Assembly (NCBI GenBank): GCA_030622545.1
Contig: JAUXGA010000007.1
Span: forward strand, 88,721-152,720
Direction of reading: 5' to 3'
From: a bacterium
GTDB taxonomy: Bacteria; Electryoneota; RPQS01; DYHQ01
Length of the DNA: 64,000 bases
Shown here: one piece after another, positions 45,501-54,413 of the stretch
How positions within the stretch are numbered: the first letter of the stretch is position 1
Layout: each line of letters begins with the position of its first letter
Translations under genes and position numbers: made by a program
The notes under the pieces: model-generated
The model's input: only the letters and a program-made list of their open reading frames with translations
Told to the model about the DNA's origin: nothing
Database searches by the model: none

Positions 45501-45845
45501 ATGCCAAAGCTAAAAGGGGTACGAGGTCTGAAAGCCTTTTCCATCGGCCAAGTCAATGCCATTACCGGCATCCCCAAACCCACATTACGTTACTGGGAGA
45601 AGGAATTCGGGGATTACCTCGATCCTCGCCGGACAACCGGCAATCAACGGCGATATGATGAAAACAGTATCGCCAAAATCGAGAAGATCAACTATCTGGT
45701 CAAGGTTCAGGGGTACACTATTGAAGGAGCGAAGCGACAGCTCGACAATTTGGAACAGGTTGGAACAACCGATCCGGCTTCGCAGGATCCCATTGCCGAA
45801 CTGGCGCGTGCCATGTCGGATTATCTTTTAAAGAAAAGCAGTTAA
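45501..45845 (+). CDS. MerR-family transcriptional regulator
   Basis: 114 residues: winged helix-turn-helix with FSIGQVNAITGIPKPTLRYWEKEFGDYL and the wing region RRTTGNQRRYDENSIAKI, then a short coiled-coil (VQGYTIEGAKRQLDNL). No effector-binding domain or Cys cluster, so it resembles the small MerR-like regulators of the MlrA/HspR size class. It lies 44 bp upstream of the flagellin remnant and may once have controlled it. Confidence 0.88.
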   Translation: MPKLKGVRGLKAFSIGQVNAITGIPKPTLRYWEKEFGDYLDPRRTTGNQRRYDENSIAKIEKINYLVKVQGYTIEGAKRQLDNLEQVGTTDPASQDPIAELARAMSDYLLKKSS

Positions 45846-45889
45846 GAGGGGATTGTCGTTATTCCCTCTTATAATGGAGGATAAAGAGC

Positions 45890-46105
45890 CTGAGCACACA
45901 GATTAATCATAATCTACTTTCGCTCACAGCTCAGCGGGCCCTCTGGTCAACCCAATTAGACCTTGACCAAGCCGTTCAACGCTTGAGTTCCGGTCTTCGG
46001 ATTAATTACGCATGGGATGCTCCGACCGGCCTCGGGATTTCGGAAAGGTTGAGAGCTTCGATTTCAGCCATGGCGGAAGCGGAGAAAAACGCCGATAATG
46101 GGTAA
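45890..46105 (+). pseudogene. Truncated flagellin N-terminal remnant
   Basis: 71 codons reading STQINHNLLSLTAQRALWSTQ...LSSGLRINYAWDAPTGLGISERLRASI...AEKNADNG, then TAA. This is the conserved D0/D1 N terminus of flagellin (INHN, RLSSGLRIN, GLxISE). The first codon is CTG where ATG is expected, 9 nt after a good SD (TGGAGG, 45875-45880). The filament core and C terminus are missing, so it cannot form a filament. It indicates past motility. Confidence 0.85.
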
Positions 46106-46157
46106 TTTTTAACCTTTCCCCTCAAAAATGTCCATTATCATGTTTCACCAAAAAATC

Positions 46158-46194
46158 AGGCGCTCCCCCGCAGTGGTAGAAGCACCTTTTTTTT
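46158..46194 (+). terminator. Probable intrinsic terminator after the flagellin remnant
   Basis: AGGCGCT / AGCACCT (one mismatch) around a short inner CC/GG stem, followed by eight Ts (46187-46194). Between here and 46323 a frame reads IAEYILDGRKTTTGVMIPVDAGTEVV and stops; this may be another decayed C terminus but is unassigned. Confidence 0.45.
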
Positions 46195-46323
46195 ATTCCT
46201 TGGTATAGATATTGCCGAATACATTCTGGATGGAAGGAAAACCACAACAGGGGTCATGATTCCTGTTGACGCAGGAACAGAGGTGGTTTGATAATCGACA
46301 ACTAAATTCCAGAATGTAGTGCT

Positions 46324-47178
46324 GTGAAATCACGTATTCTTGTTATTGACGACGAAGAAGAAATCTGCCAACTCCTTCAAGTTGCATTGGAGATGGCAGG
46401 CTATCAGGTCCGCTACAGCACCTCAGCGGTTAAGGGACTTGAGTTGGCCCGTGAAGAGTCCTTTGATCTCGCGATAACCGACATGGTTATGCCGAAAATG
46501 GACGGGCTGATCGTTCTTGAGGAACTGCAAGAGACCAACCCGGAGATCTTCGTCATTATCATCACGGGACTCCAATCAGGGGATCTGTTTAAAAAAGCTC
46601 TGGACGCAGGAGCTTTCGCTATTCTTTCGAAACCATTCACAATCGCGGATATCACGCAACTTATCGACTTGGGAAATTCGATTCGTCGCCCGGCACCTTC
46701 CCTTCAGACCTTGAGTCCTTATCTGCATCAGACGACCGAATTCCGCGTGCCAACAGCGCTGGCTTCCACATTAGCCATTCCCGCATATATGCGGGATTTG
46801 GCTCGCGCGCTGGATTTTTCGCGCATCGTCAGTGACCGAAATATTCCACTGACCGTGCACGAATTGATTCAAAACAGCATTATTCACGGAAATCAAAGCC
46901 GTGAGAACACCAGCGTAACCGTTCGCGTTTTCTTTTCGCCGCAAGCACTAACGATAGAAATCGAGGATGAAGGAGACGGGTTCAATCCTAAACGAATCGG
47001 CGAAATGCAGCCGGAGCACTTTTCAAAAGACGGGAAAGGGAAAGGGCTTTTTCTGGTTCGGTGCTTCGCTGATAGCGTGAGTTACGATAAAGGTGGGCGT
47101 TTGGCTCGGGTGACATTTCAAGCCATCCGACAACCGAAAGAAGAAACGCTGCACCATGTATCACCTGTCGGACTATGA
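46324..47178 (+). CDS. Receiver domain fused to HATPase (RsbW-like) domain
   Basis: 284 residues, GTG start. Receiver domain 1-120 (ILVIDDEEEICQLL, AITDMVMPKMDG with the phospho-Asp, ILSKPFTIADI) and a GHKL ATPase about 155-270 of the anti-sigma/RsbW type (HELIQNSIIHGN N-box, IEDEGDGFNP, KGKGLFLVRCFAD). There is no DHp helix, so it is not a classical kinase. It more likely phosphorylates or sequesters a partner under receiver control. First intact gene of the signalling cluster. Confidence 0.88.
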   Translation: MKSRILVIDDEEEICQLLQVALEMAGYQVRYSTSAVKGLELAREESFDLAITDMVMPKMDGLIVLEELQETNPEIFVIIITGLQSGDLFKKALDAGAFAILSKPFTIADITQLIDLGNSIRRPAPSLQTLSPYLHQTTEFRVPTALASTLAIPAYMRDLARALDFSRIVSDRNIPLTVHELIQNSIIHGNQSRENTSVTVRVFFSPQALTIEIEDEGDGFNPKRIGEMQPEHFSKDGKGKGLFLVRCFADSVSYDKGGRLARVTFQAIRQPKEETLHHVSPVGL

Positions 47179-47191
47179 TGTTTATGAGTGA

Positions 47192-47323
47192 CAGGCTGTT
47201 CCTAAAGCACAGGCCGCAGAACTTGGCGCGACAAAATTTATCGAAAAGCCTTCTGATCCGGCGGAACTCGGCGCTGACGTTATCGAATTACTGGAAAATA
47301 TGACCCATGATAACACTCGTTAA
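47192..47323 (+). pseudogene. Receiver-domain C-terminal remnant
   Basis: 43 codons reading QAVPKAQAAELGATKFIEKPSDPAELGADVIELL..., the last part of a CheY-type receiver (the Lys-Pro of KP is kept). The start, the phospho-Asp and the first two thirds are gone. Its 3' end overlaps the Hpt gene. Confidence 0.65.
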
Positions 47324-47618
47324 AACAGACACAATACAAAAACTACAGACTTTCTATATCGATACGTTTCCGGAGAAGCTCGCGGCTCTCGAACAGTATC
47401 TCGCAGAAAATGACTGGGTCAAAATCGAACATTTTGGGCATCAGTTGAAGGGCTCAGGCAAAGCATACGGCTTCTCTGAAATTTCTGATTTGGGAGCGAG
47501 AATTGAAGAGTGCGCTGATATACATGATGGTTCAGTTGTCCGCGCACTCCCAACCGAACTCCAGACCACCATAACGGAAATTTCACGTCAGCAACAGGAA
47601 GAACACGATGGACAATAA
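47307..47618 (+). CDS. Hpt (histidine phosphotransfer) domain protein
   Basis: 103 residues, four-helix Hpt fold. The phospho-His is in HFGHQLKGSGKAYGF (HxxKG motif), about residue 48. It overlaps the following receiver gene by 11 bp, indicating coupled expression and a direct partner. Likely passes phosphoryl groups between the kinases at 50-55 kb and the receivers here. Confidence 0.87.
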   Translation: MITLVKTDTIQKLQTFYIDTFPEKLAALEQYLAENDWVKIEHFGHQLKGSGKAYGFSEISDLGARIEECADIHDGSVVRALPTELQTTITEISRQQQEEHDGQ

Positions 47619-49104
47619 AGAACAACTCCCTACGATACTGGTTGTGAATGACGATTCAAACTTGCTGAAGCTGATGGTAGCACAAATCTCGAGTCTTGGC
47701 GGGATACATGTCGTTCAGGCTTCGAATGGCGAAGAAGTCATTCGTTTGCTTGATGAACACAATCCCACTGCGATTTTCTGCGATATCAATATGCCTCGAT
47801 TAAATGGGTTCCAACTCTGCCAGATTCTGAAAACTCCCGAATTCTCGCAGTTTAACCAGGTCCCAATTGTTCTGACCTCGGCGACCTATCAGGATGTTGT
47901 CGCAGAACAGGTTGCGCGCGATGTCGGAGCTTATGCTTATCTGCAGCAACCGCATGAAGAAACTGATCTTCTGCGTCTGGTTCGACACACCATTGGGTGG
48001 GAAAAGAATCTCGATGATGATCCGTCCATCCTTGCGTACTGCGGGACGGTTGCCGTGATTGATGATGATCCGGATATATTAACCTTCCTTTCTGAAATTC
48101 TGGCGACGGATTCCTGGCGAGTGCTCACGGCCTCTTCCGGCAAGAAAGGGATGCGATTGCTGCAGGATGACCGGGTACAGATTATCTTTCTGGACTATCA
48201 GATTCCTGATATCAGCGGACGGGATATTCTGGCCCACATCCGACGCAAGTATTCTGACCGGGTTGTGATTATGATGATGGAACACGGCAGCGAGGAAATC
48301 GTTGTTGATCTTATCCGAGCCGGCGCTGATGATTATGTACGCAAACCTTTCGAGGCGTCTGATGTTCGGGACGCCTGCCGCCGAGCTCACGGCAAGTTTT
48401 CCTTTCTCCGCATCCATGCTCAATTTCAAGAGAAGATTGACCGGTTGAAAGAGATTGGAACCTATCTGGATCACCTGATTGCTCACAGTGAGGAAAGCAT
48501 TTTCTCCTGCGATGTCATTGGCCGCGTCCGAGTATGGAATCGAGCCGCTGAGCGGATTTATGGATATTCCGCCGCGGAGATTCAGGGAAAGATTGTCGAT
48601 GAATATTTAGATCCTCCCGGACAGACTCGCAAAGCAACGGATGTGGTGAACATTCTTCAGGAACGCGGGGCGTTTACGGACAAGGAAATCTGGCGACGGC
48701 GGAAAGATGGAATGGTGTTTCCCGTCACGGCAACCTACTCTCTGATTACGAATCCGCACGGCTCTCTCATCGGATTCTCCGTCATCGAACATGATATGAC
48801 CGCCGCGAAAAGACTGGAAGAAGAGCTGATTAAAAGCGAGCGACTCAGTGCGATTACACAGCTCGCCGTGACAACCAACGATCAGGTGAATACTCCTCTC
48901 GGGGTCATTCTGGGCTATGCGCAGTTCCTGCAGCGAAAAATCGACGCCCTCGCTGTTGAGGATATTCATGCGCTGCAAACGATTGAAAAGCAGGTGCTCA
49001 AAATCAAGGATATTATGAATCAGTTGAAACGGCTTTCCGAACCGATGGTTAAAGAATACTCCATTGAAGGGGTGGAAATGCTGGACTTGATTCATTCAAA
49101 ATAG
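47608..49104 (+). CDS. REC-REC-PAS protein with degenerate DHp
   Basis: 498 residues. Two receiver domains (about 8-125: VVNDDSNLL, FCDINMPRLNG; about 145-260: VAVIDDDPDILTFL, FLDYQIPDISG, YVRKPFEASDV), a PAS domain about 295-405 (AERIYGYSAAEIQGK, ending VIEHDMTAAKRLEEEL), and a DHp-like helical pair. The DHp box reads TTNDQVNTPLGVILGYAQFL, so the phospho-His is replaced by Asn. There is no ATPase domain. It is probably a phosphate sink, scaffold or dimerisation partner rather than a kinase. Confidence 0.86.
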   Translation: MDNKEQLPTILVVNDDSNLLKLMVAQISSLGGIHVVQASNGEEVIRLLDEHNPTAIFCDINMPRLNGFQLCQILKTPEFSQFNQVPIVLTSATYQDVVAEQVARDVGAYAYLQQPHEETDLLRLVRHTIGWEKNLDDDPSILAYCGTVAVIDDDPDILTFLSEILATDSWRVLTASSGKKGMRLLQDDRVQIIFLDYQIPDISGRDILAHIRRKYSDRVVIMMMEHGSEEIVVDLIRAGADDYVRKPFEASDVRDACRRAHGKFSFLRIHAQFQEKIDRLKEIGTYLDHLIAHSEESIFSCDVIGRVRVWNRAAERIYGYSAAEIQGKIVDEYLDPPGQTRKATDVVNILQERGAFTDKEIWRRRKDGMVFPVTATYSLITNPHGSLIGFSVIEHDMTAAKRLEEELIKSERLSAITQLAVTTNDQVNTPLGVILGYAQFLQRKIDALAVEDIHALQTIEKQVLKIKDIMNQLKRLSEPMVKEYSIEGVEMLDLIHSK

Positions 49105-49155
49105 ACGACATAAAAGTGAACAAAATAACTTCCTGATAAATCGAACAGGTGCATC

Positions 49156-49521
49156 GTGGAAAATTCAAAAAAGAGAGTACTGGTTGTCGATGATGACGAG
49201 GTGATTCGGGATTTGCTGATTAATTTCCTGAAGTTCTCCGGCTATGAGGGCATCGGAGCGGCGAATGGCCAGAAGGCGATGGAAATTGTGCTTTCCGAAA
49301 CACCTGATCTCGTCATCAGTGACATTCACATGCCGCTTATGAATGGCTTTCAACTCCTGCGCGCTATCAAGCAGATTAATTCGGACTTGCCGGTTGTCTT
49401 TATCACCGGCTTCGCCCATTTCCGAAGGTTTTTCTCCGATAACACGGCGCGAGCTGATGGTTTTTTGGAAAAACCCTTCTCGCTTGAGGCATTGGACACA
49501 CTGGTCAAAAAATTCGTTTAG
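49156..49521 (+). CDS. Single-domain receiver (CheY-like)
   Basis: 121 residues, GTG start. Complete receiver: VLVVDDDEVIRDLL, the phospho-Asp in LVISDIHMPLMNGFQLL, Thr in VFITGFAH and Lys-Pro in FLEKPFSLEAL. There is no output domain. It fits a phosphorelay intermediate. Confidence 0.9.
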   Translation: MENSKKRVLVVDDDEVIRDLLINFLKFSGYEGIGAANGQKAMEIVLSETPDLVISDIHMPLMNGFQLLRAIKQINSDLPVVFITGFAHFRRFFSDNTARADGFLEKPFSLEALDTLVKKFV

Positions 49522-49533
49522 GAAAAGGAAAAC

Positions 49534-49593
49534 ATGGCTTCCATGAAAATTCTAATCGTGGATGACTCTCCGACGATGCGGCGGCTCCTGCCG
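49534..49593 (+). pseudogene. cheY-like 5' fragment
   Basis: The frame opens MASMKILIVDDSPTMRRLL, a typical CheY/receiver N terminus with the acidic pair, after GGAAAAGGAAAAC. It then loses resemblance and runs into cheZ-like sequence. Probably a deletion joined the cheY start to the cheZ interior. Confidence 0.6.
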
Positions 49594-50320
49594 CATAGGC
49601 AACACAGACATCTCCGGTTTCCAGCGATTTGGCCGACGCTCACTGCATTCTGGACCGGATAGAATCTCTCCAAAACTTCTCCGGGTCTTTCCTCGAGAAA
49701 GTTCCCGAGTCCATATCAAAGTTCTATAATCACTTCCAAACAGAACTCAACACTATCAACCACGACATTCAGCAGACATTCGAGCATTTGAAACAGGTGC
49801 TTTCGAATATTCACGATGGACGATCTCAGTGGGAGACAAAAAACACAGGGCTGATCCAGTAAACCGGAGAGCAGTTGCAAAAAGTCACGCAGACAACGGA
49901 AAATGCGACACAGCAGATATTGGATGCTGTTGAAAAAGTTATAGCATTACAAACGAGCAACAGCAAGCAAATCTCGGAACTCCTCGGTGTGATGGAAAAA
50001 GGCGACAATTCCATTTCTCCGCAAACTTTGATTAAGACACTGAAGTAACTGGCCAGCGGGATTGAAACTGAACAGACCGATACCTTCCAAATCATGGATT
50101 ACCTCCAATTTCAGGATATCACCGCTCAGCAAATCGAACAAGCCTACCAACTCTTAGGGGAAGCCGAAAAAGACTTATCATGGTGGCGCGAACCTTTAAA
50201 TCAATCGACCCACAGGATTTAGAGGAAAGTCAGATTGTTGCTAAAATGCATAATCCAAACGCAAAGTATTCTCCTGCGGATGAGAAGCAAAAACAAAATG
50301 ATACGCTTTTTGAGAAGTGA
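49594..50320 (+). pseudogene. Broken cheZ-like gene
   Basis: One frame reads SSDLADAHCILDRIESLQNFSGSF..., then TAA (49860-49862), continues TGEQLQKVTQTTENATQQIL..., TAA again (after TLIKTLK), then LASGIETEQTDTFQIMDYLQFQDITAQQIEQAY. The last motif is the CheZ phosphatase signature. A frameshift near 50215 moves the tail to another frame, DLEESQIVAKMHNPNAKYSP...LFEK-stop (50318-50320). Two nonsense codons, a frameshift and a missing start make it dead. CheZ dephosphorylates CheY, so this fits the flagellin and cheY remnants. Confidence 0.75.
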
Positions 50321-50350
50321 TTCCCTCTTTGCCGACCTCCCACTTTTTTC

Positions 50351-50379
50351 TTGACATTATGCAATATAATATATAAATT
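50351..50379 (+). promoter_or_regulatory. Promoter of the hybrid-kinase operon
   Basis: TTGACA (50351-50356), 17-bp spacer, TAAATT (50374-50379); TATAAA with a 15-bp spacer is the alternative. The ATG at 50386 is about where transcription should start and no SD precedes it, so the first mRNA is probably leaderless. Confidence 0.55.
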
Positions 50380-50385
50380 TACCAT

Positions 50386-52386
50386 ATGGGTAAAACTCAT
50401 CTTCTAATTATCGAGGACGAGGCAAACCTGCAAAAGGTTATCCAGCGCTTTTTTGAGATGGCTGGACACCAAGTCACCCTTGCAGCGGACGGCCAAGAGG
50501 GTCTGGTAAAGTTTGAAAACTCGCCGGATATCGACTTGGTTCTGGCGGATATCCGTCTGCCGAAGATGGACGGCTTGGAGGTCTTGGGCGAAATCAAGAA
50601 GCGTGATTCTTCTGTCCAGGTCATTTTGATGACGGGTTATTCCGAGAAGGAATTTGCCATCCAAGCTCTCCGTCTTGGAGCCGACGACTACGTCGAGAAA
50701 CCTTTTCAACTCGAGGATTTGAGTCACATCGTTCAGCGCGCTCTTGGACGGCGGCGCGTACAGGCTTTTTCTGCGCGCTGGTTGGGATTTCTGGAAAATC
50801 TTCCGCTCGGCTTTGCATGGTGTGACGATGACGGGACGGTGCAGGGTATCACTCATGACACCGAAGAACTCCTCGGGACATTGGAAATGACACTGGTCAG
50901 CCAGCCCATTTTCGAAGCGCCCGGCTGTAAGACACTTCAGTCCTGGTTTGCCGACGGCTCTCCTCCCCGCTCCTCGCGCTGCGAATTGGAAATCGGTGAG
51001 CGATGGCTCTCTGTCTTTTGCACGCGATTCAGCCCCCCGAAGAGTCCATCTCAGACACTGCTTTGCTTTTCCGATGTAACGGAACAAAAATCTATGGAGC
51101 TGGAACTGCTTCGGATTACCCGGGAAATCGAAGGTCGTGTGGATGAGCGTACTCAAAGCCTTAAAACAGCCCTTGACTTTTCCGACCGGCTGCTGGACAC
51201 TACCGGCGTGCTTATCGCCTATTTTCCTTCGGACGGCAAACCATCCCGGTGGAATAAATTCTCGCAGAAGCTCAGCGGCTACAGCGAACGGGAACTGCAG
51301 GAATCCGAGCCATGCTCTCTTCTTTCGGCGAGAGAAAACGAGCATCTTGAGAAAGTATTCCAACCAGCTAAGGAAAAAGACATTTCGGATTATGTCGCTT
51401 CCATTCGCACGAAACGCGGTGAGATTCGCACACTGAAATGGCAGACGAATCGCTTCCGTCAGCGCAAGAAAATTGTCGGTCATCTGGTGCTGGGCATTGA
51501 CATCACCGATCAAAAACACCTCGAAGCCGAACTCCAGAAATATACGACCCATCTTGAGGAGATGGTCGAGGAAAGAACAACCGAACTTCGAGATAAAGAC
51601 GTCCAGCTCATCCATTCGGCGCGGCTGGCTTCTTTAGGGGAAATGGCGGCGGGGATTATCCATGAGATGAAGCAGCCTCTCAACGGCATCTCGATAACAG
51701 CGGACCTGATACGGCTTTTACAGAAGCGCGGTCAACTTACCGATGAGGCGCTTTTAGGCCATATGGAAATGATGAAATCCATGGTTGACCGCATGTCCAA
51801 AATCATCAATCACCTTCGGGGATTCTGTCATATTGATTCATCCAATTTCAGTGCGGTCAAGTTGTCCATGGTGATTGATGGAGCTTTCTCCATTTTGGGA
51901 GAGCAACTCCGTCTCCATCAAATTGAGGTTGTCCGCGAGATTCCCGATGACATCCCGGATATCCGCGGGGAACCAAATCAGATCGAGCAGGTTCTGGTGA
52001 ACCTCATTCAGAATGCGCGCGACGCTATGGATGAATTAGGAGAGAAACATCAGTTGGACGGCGGAGTGCCTGATGGATGGAAAAAGGTGCTGACCATTCG
52101 AGTCGGAACAACACCCGACGGAAAAACCGCCTTCATCGAAGTTTCCGATACCGGAGGCGGGATGTCTCCGGAAGTTCAGTCCCGGCTTTTCGAACCGTTC
52201 TTCACCACAAAGGAAACGGGACATGGCACCGGGCTGGGTTTATCCATCAGCGCCAGCATCATGCAGTCTCACCAAGGGGAGATTCAAGCCAAAACCAAAG
52301 AAGGCGTCGGCAGCACATTTCGCATGATTTTGCCCGTTGCAACAGTCGAAATTCGCAATCCTGAAGCCCACAGAGAGATTCCATGA
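50386..52386 (+). CDS. Hybrid histidine kinase, REC-PAS-PAS-HisKA-HATPase
   Basis: 666 residues, soluble. Receiver 1-120 (LLIIEDEANL, Asp55 in VLADIRLPKMDG, YVEKPFQLEDL), weak PAS about 135-245, PAS about 270-395, HisKA with His in AAGIIHEMKQPLNGI, N-box EQVLVNLIQNARDAMDE, G1 EVSDTGGGMS, F-box LFEPFFTTK, G2 GTGLGLSIS. An N-terminal receiver that feeds a kinase core suggests it is activated by an upstream phosphodonor. It overlaps the next gene by ATGA. Ligand of the PAS domains unknown. Confidence 0.9.
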   Translation: MGKTHLLIIEDEANLQKVIQRFFEMAGHQVTLAADGQEGLVKFENSPDIDLVLADIRLPKMDGLEVLGEIKKRDSSVQVILMTGYSEKEFAIQALRLGADDYVEKPFQLEDLSHIVQRALGRRRVQAFSARWLGFLENLPLGFAWCDDDGTVQGITHDTEELLGTLEMTLVSQPIFEAPGCKTLQSWFADGSPPRSSRCELEIGERWLSVFCTRFSPPKSPSQTLLCFSDVTEQKSMELELLRITREIEGRVDERTQSLKTALDFSDRLLDTTGVLIAYFPSDGKPSRWNKFSQKLSGYSERELQESEPCSLLSARENEHLEKVFQPAKEKDISDYVASIRTKRGEIRTLKWQTNRFRQRKKIVGHLVLGIDITDQKHLEAELQKYTTHLEEMVEERTTELRDKDVQLIHSARLASLGEMAAGIIHEMKQPLNGISITADLIRLLQKRGQLTDEALLGHMEMMKSMVDRMSKIINHLRGFCHIDSSNFSAVKLSMVIDGAFSILGEQLRLHQIEVVREIPDDIPDIRGEPNQIEQVLVNLIQNARDAMDELGEKHQLDGGVPDGWKKVLTIRVGTTPDGKTAFIEVSDTGGGMSPEVQSRLFEPFFTTKETGHGTGLGLSISASIMQSHQGEIQAKTKEGVGSTFRMILPVATVEIRNPEAHREIP

Positions 52387-54413
52387 GTGTCTTTGAGTCG
52401 GAGCTTCCCGAAGATTTAAGGGGAACGCTCCTTGTTGTAGATGACGAAGAAACCATTCTGGCGGTTCTAAAGAACCTACTCGCCCTCCGCGGTCACACCA
52501 CCACTACCGCTACGAACGTCCAGCAAGCTCTCGAGCTCTACCGAAACGGTCCTACCTTTGACGCGATTCTGACGGATATCCGGATGCCCGGTCAAACGGG
52601 TCTGGATCTCCTCGGAGAAATCCGCCGAATGGACGCGGAATTGCCTGTTCTGGTTATGACCGGCTACGGGGAATATCAGATTGCGGTGGATGCGCTTCGC
52701 AAAGGGGCAACGGATTATCTGGAAAAACCCTTTTCGGCTGACGAACTCTTTGCGGCGTTGGAACGCAGTCTGGAGAACTCCCGGCTTCGAAAATCAAATC
52801 GAGATTATCAGCACCATCTCGAAAAGATGGTGACATTGCGAACCGCCGAGCTGGCCGCTTCCGAGGAACGCTATCGAAACCTCGTGGAGAACAGCTCGGA
52901 TATTTTTTATTCGCTCAACACGGAGGGGGTTTTTACCTTCGTCAATGAGGGAATTCATCAGACGCTCGGCTATAATCCTCGCGACTTGATTGGCCAAGAG
53001 GTCTGCATGCTTCTCCATCCTGAGGACATGGAATCCCGCTGCTGGAATGTGAAAGAGCGGCGGCGGGATGAACGCGCGGAACAATGGGTCGAAACTCGTT
53101 TTTTAACAAAGAATGGCAAAGGCAAGGGCGCCCCGCCCCATCGCGTCATCGAGCTGAAGGCGCATGGCATCTACGGCGAAGACGGGCACTTTTTAGGAAC
53201 CGAAGCGATTGCCCGGGATATTACGGAACGCAAGGATCATGAAGAACAACTGAGCCGACAGGCGGCGGAGCTGGCGAATTTAGTAGATGAGAAATCCAGT
53301 GAAGTTCAGCGCGTGACCCAACTGCTCAAAAACATTCTTCAATCGGTAAAGGATTTCTTTATTCTCTCGACAGACCGTGAAGGCATTATTACTTCCATCA
53401 ATGAAGGCGCTCGAAAAATTCTGGGCTATGCGTCCCGCCAATTGGTAGGCAAGACCAGCGTATCGATTCTCGAACCTGAAGATGGCGGGAAACACGACTG
53501 GCTCGAACAGATTACCCGCGAGGTTTTAAACAGCGGACGCTGGCAGGGGGAAAAGGATTTGCGGCGGGCATCCGGGGATGTATTCCCCGCGCTGCTCAAT
53601 GTGCGCCCCCTTCTCGACCACGCGTCCCAGATGATCGGCTATGTACTCATCGGACAAGATGTCACCGAGCAGAAGACGATTGAAGAACAAATGCTTCGGT
53701 CGGAGAAACTGGCCGCCGCAGGGCGATTGGCGGCGGGCTTAGCTCACGAAATCAACAATCCCCTCTACGGCATACGAAATGCCATCGAGATTCTGGCTAA
53801 AGAACTGCCGAAAGACAACGATAAAATCCATCTCGTCACTCTTTCTTTAAAGGAAGTAGACCGCATTTCACTCCTGCTGGCTAAGATGCTCGATTTCTAC
53901 CGACCTTCCGAAGACGAACGTCAGGAACTCGATATCAATTCCCTGCTGGAAAATCTTCTCACGTTCATGGGGGGACAACTGGCCAGTCACAGTATCGAAA
54001 TTAAACATAAACTCTCCAACAAACCTCTCTTCATCAGCGGTTCTCCCGGACAAATCGAGCAGGTCTTTTTGAATCTTTTCACGAACGCTCGAAAAGCGAT
54101 GTCTTCCGGAGGTACGCTGACAATTCAAACGCGCAAATCACGTCATTCGGTCGTGGTGGAAGTCCACGATACCGGAGTCGGCATCGAGAAGAAACACCTT
54201 CCTCATATCTTCGACGCCTTCTACACCACCCATACGAAATCGAATCATTCGGGGTTGGGTCTTTCCGTAACGGACGCCATTGTCCAGAGTCATGGCGGCA
54301 AGATTGACGTTCGCTCAGAAATCGGCAAAGGAACCACGTTTTCAGTGTGGCTCCCGGAATCCAGTCAAGAGCTTGTACCTGAACCCGCTTCTCTAACCGG
54401 AGAGAATGCATGA
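52383..54413 (+). CDS. Hybrid histidine kinase, REC-PAS-PAS-HisKA-HATPase
   Basis: 676 residues. Receiver about 15-130 (LLVVDDEETILAVL, AILTDIRMPGQTG, YLEKPFSADEL), coiled coil, PAS 1 about 160-290 (RYRNLVENSSDIFYSLNTEGVF), PAS 2 about 310-435 (TDREGIITSINEGARKILGY), HisKA with AAGLAHEINNPLYGI, N-box EQVFLNLFTNARKAM, G1 HDTGVGIE, and SGLGLSVTDAIVQSHGG. Same plan as the previous protein but clearly distinct in sequence. Coupled by ATGA overlaps on both sides. Confidence 0.9.
   Translation: MSVFESELPEDLRGTLLVVDDEETILAVLKNLLALRGHTTTTATNVQQALELYRNGPTFDAILTDIRMPGQTGLDLLGEIRRMDAELPVLVMTGYGEYQIAVDALRKGATDYLEKPFSADELFAALERSLENSRLRKSNRDYQHHLEKMVTLRTAELAASEERYRNLVENSSDIFYSLNTEGVFTFVNEGIHQTLGYNPRDLIGQEVCMLLHPEDMESRCWNVKERRRDERAEQWVETRFLTKNGKGKGAPPHRVIELKAHGIYGEDGHFLGTEAIARDITERKDHEEQLSRQAAELANLVDEKSSEVQRVTQLLKNILQSVKDFFILSTDREGIITSINEGARKILGYASRQLVGKTSVSILEPEDGGKHDWLEQITREVLNSGRWQGEKDLRRASGDVFPALLNVRPLLDHASQMIGYVLIGQDVTEQKTIEEQMLRSEKLAAAGRLAAGLAHEINNPLYGIRNAIEILAKELPKDNDKIHLVTLSLKEVDRISLLLAKMLDFYRPSEDERQELDINSLLENLLTFMGGQLASHSIEIKHKLSNKPLFISGSPGQIEQVFLNLFTNARKAMSSGGTLTIQTRKSRHSVVVEVHDTGVGIEKKHLPHIFDAFYTTHTKSNHSGLGLSVTDAIVQSHGGKIDVRSEIGKGTTFSVWLPESSQELVPEPASLTGENA

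Noticed and set aside
46202..46291. Frame reading IAEYILDGRKTTTGVMIPVDAGTEVV
   Set aside because: Could be a decayed solute-binding-protein C terminus, but too short to support.
49860..49862. Stops in the cheZ-like gene as possible recoding sites
   Set aside because: They are TAA, not TGA, and a frameshift is also present, so ordinary decay explains them.
50404..51615. A 403-codon minus-strand frame
   Set aside because: Antisense to the hybrid kinase, whose receiver and PAS motifs are clear.
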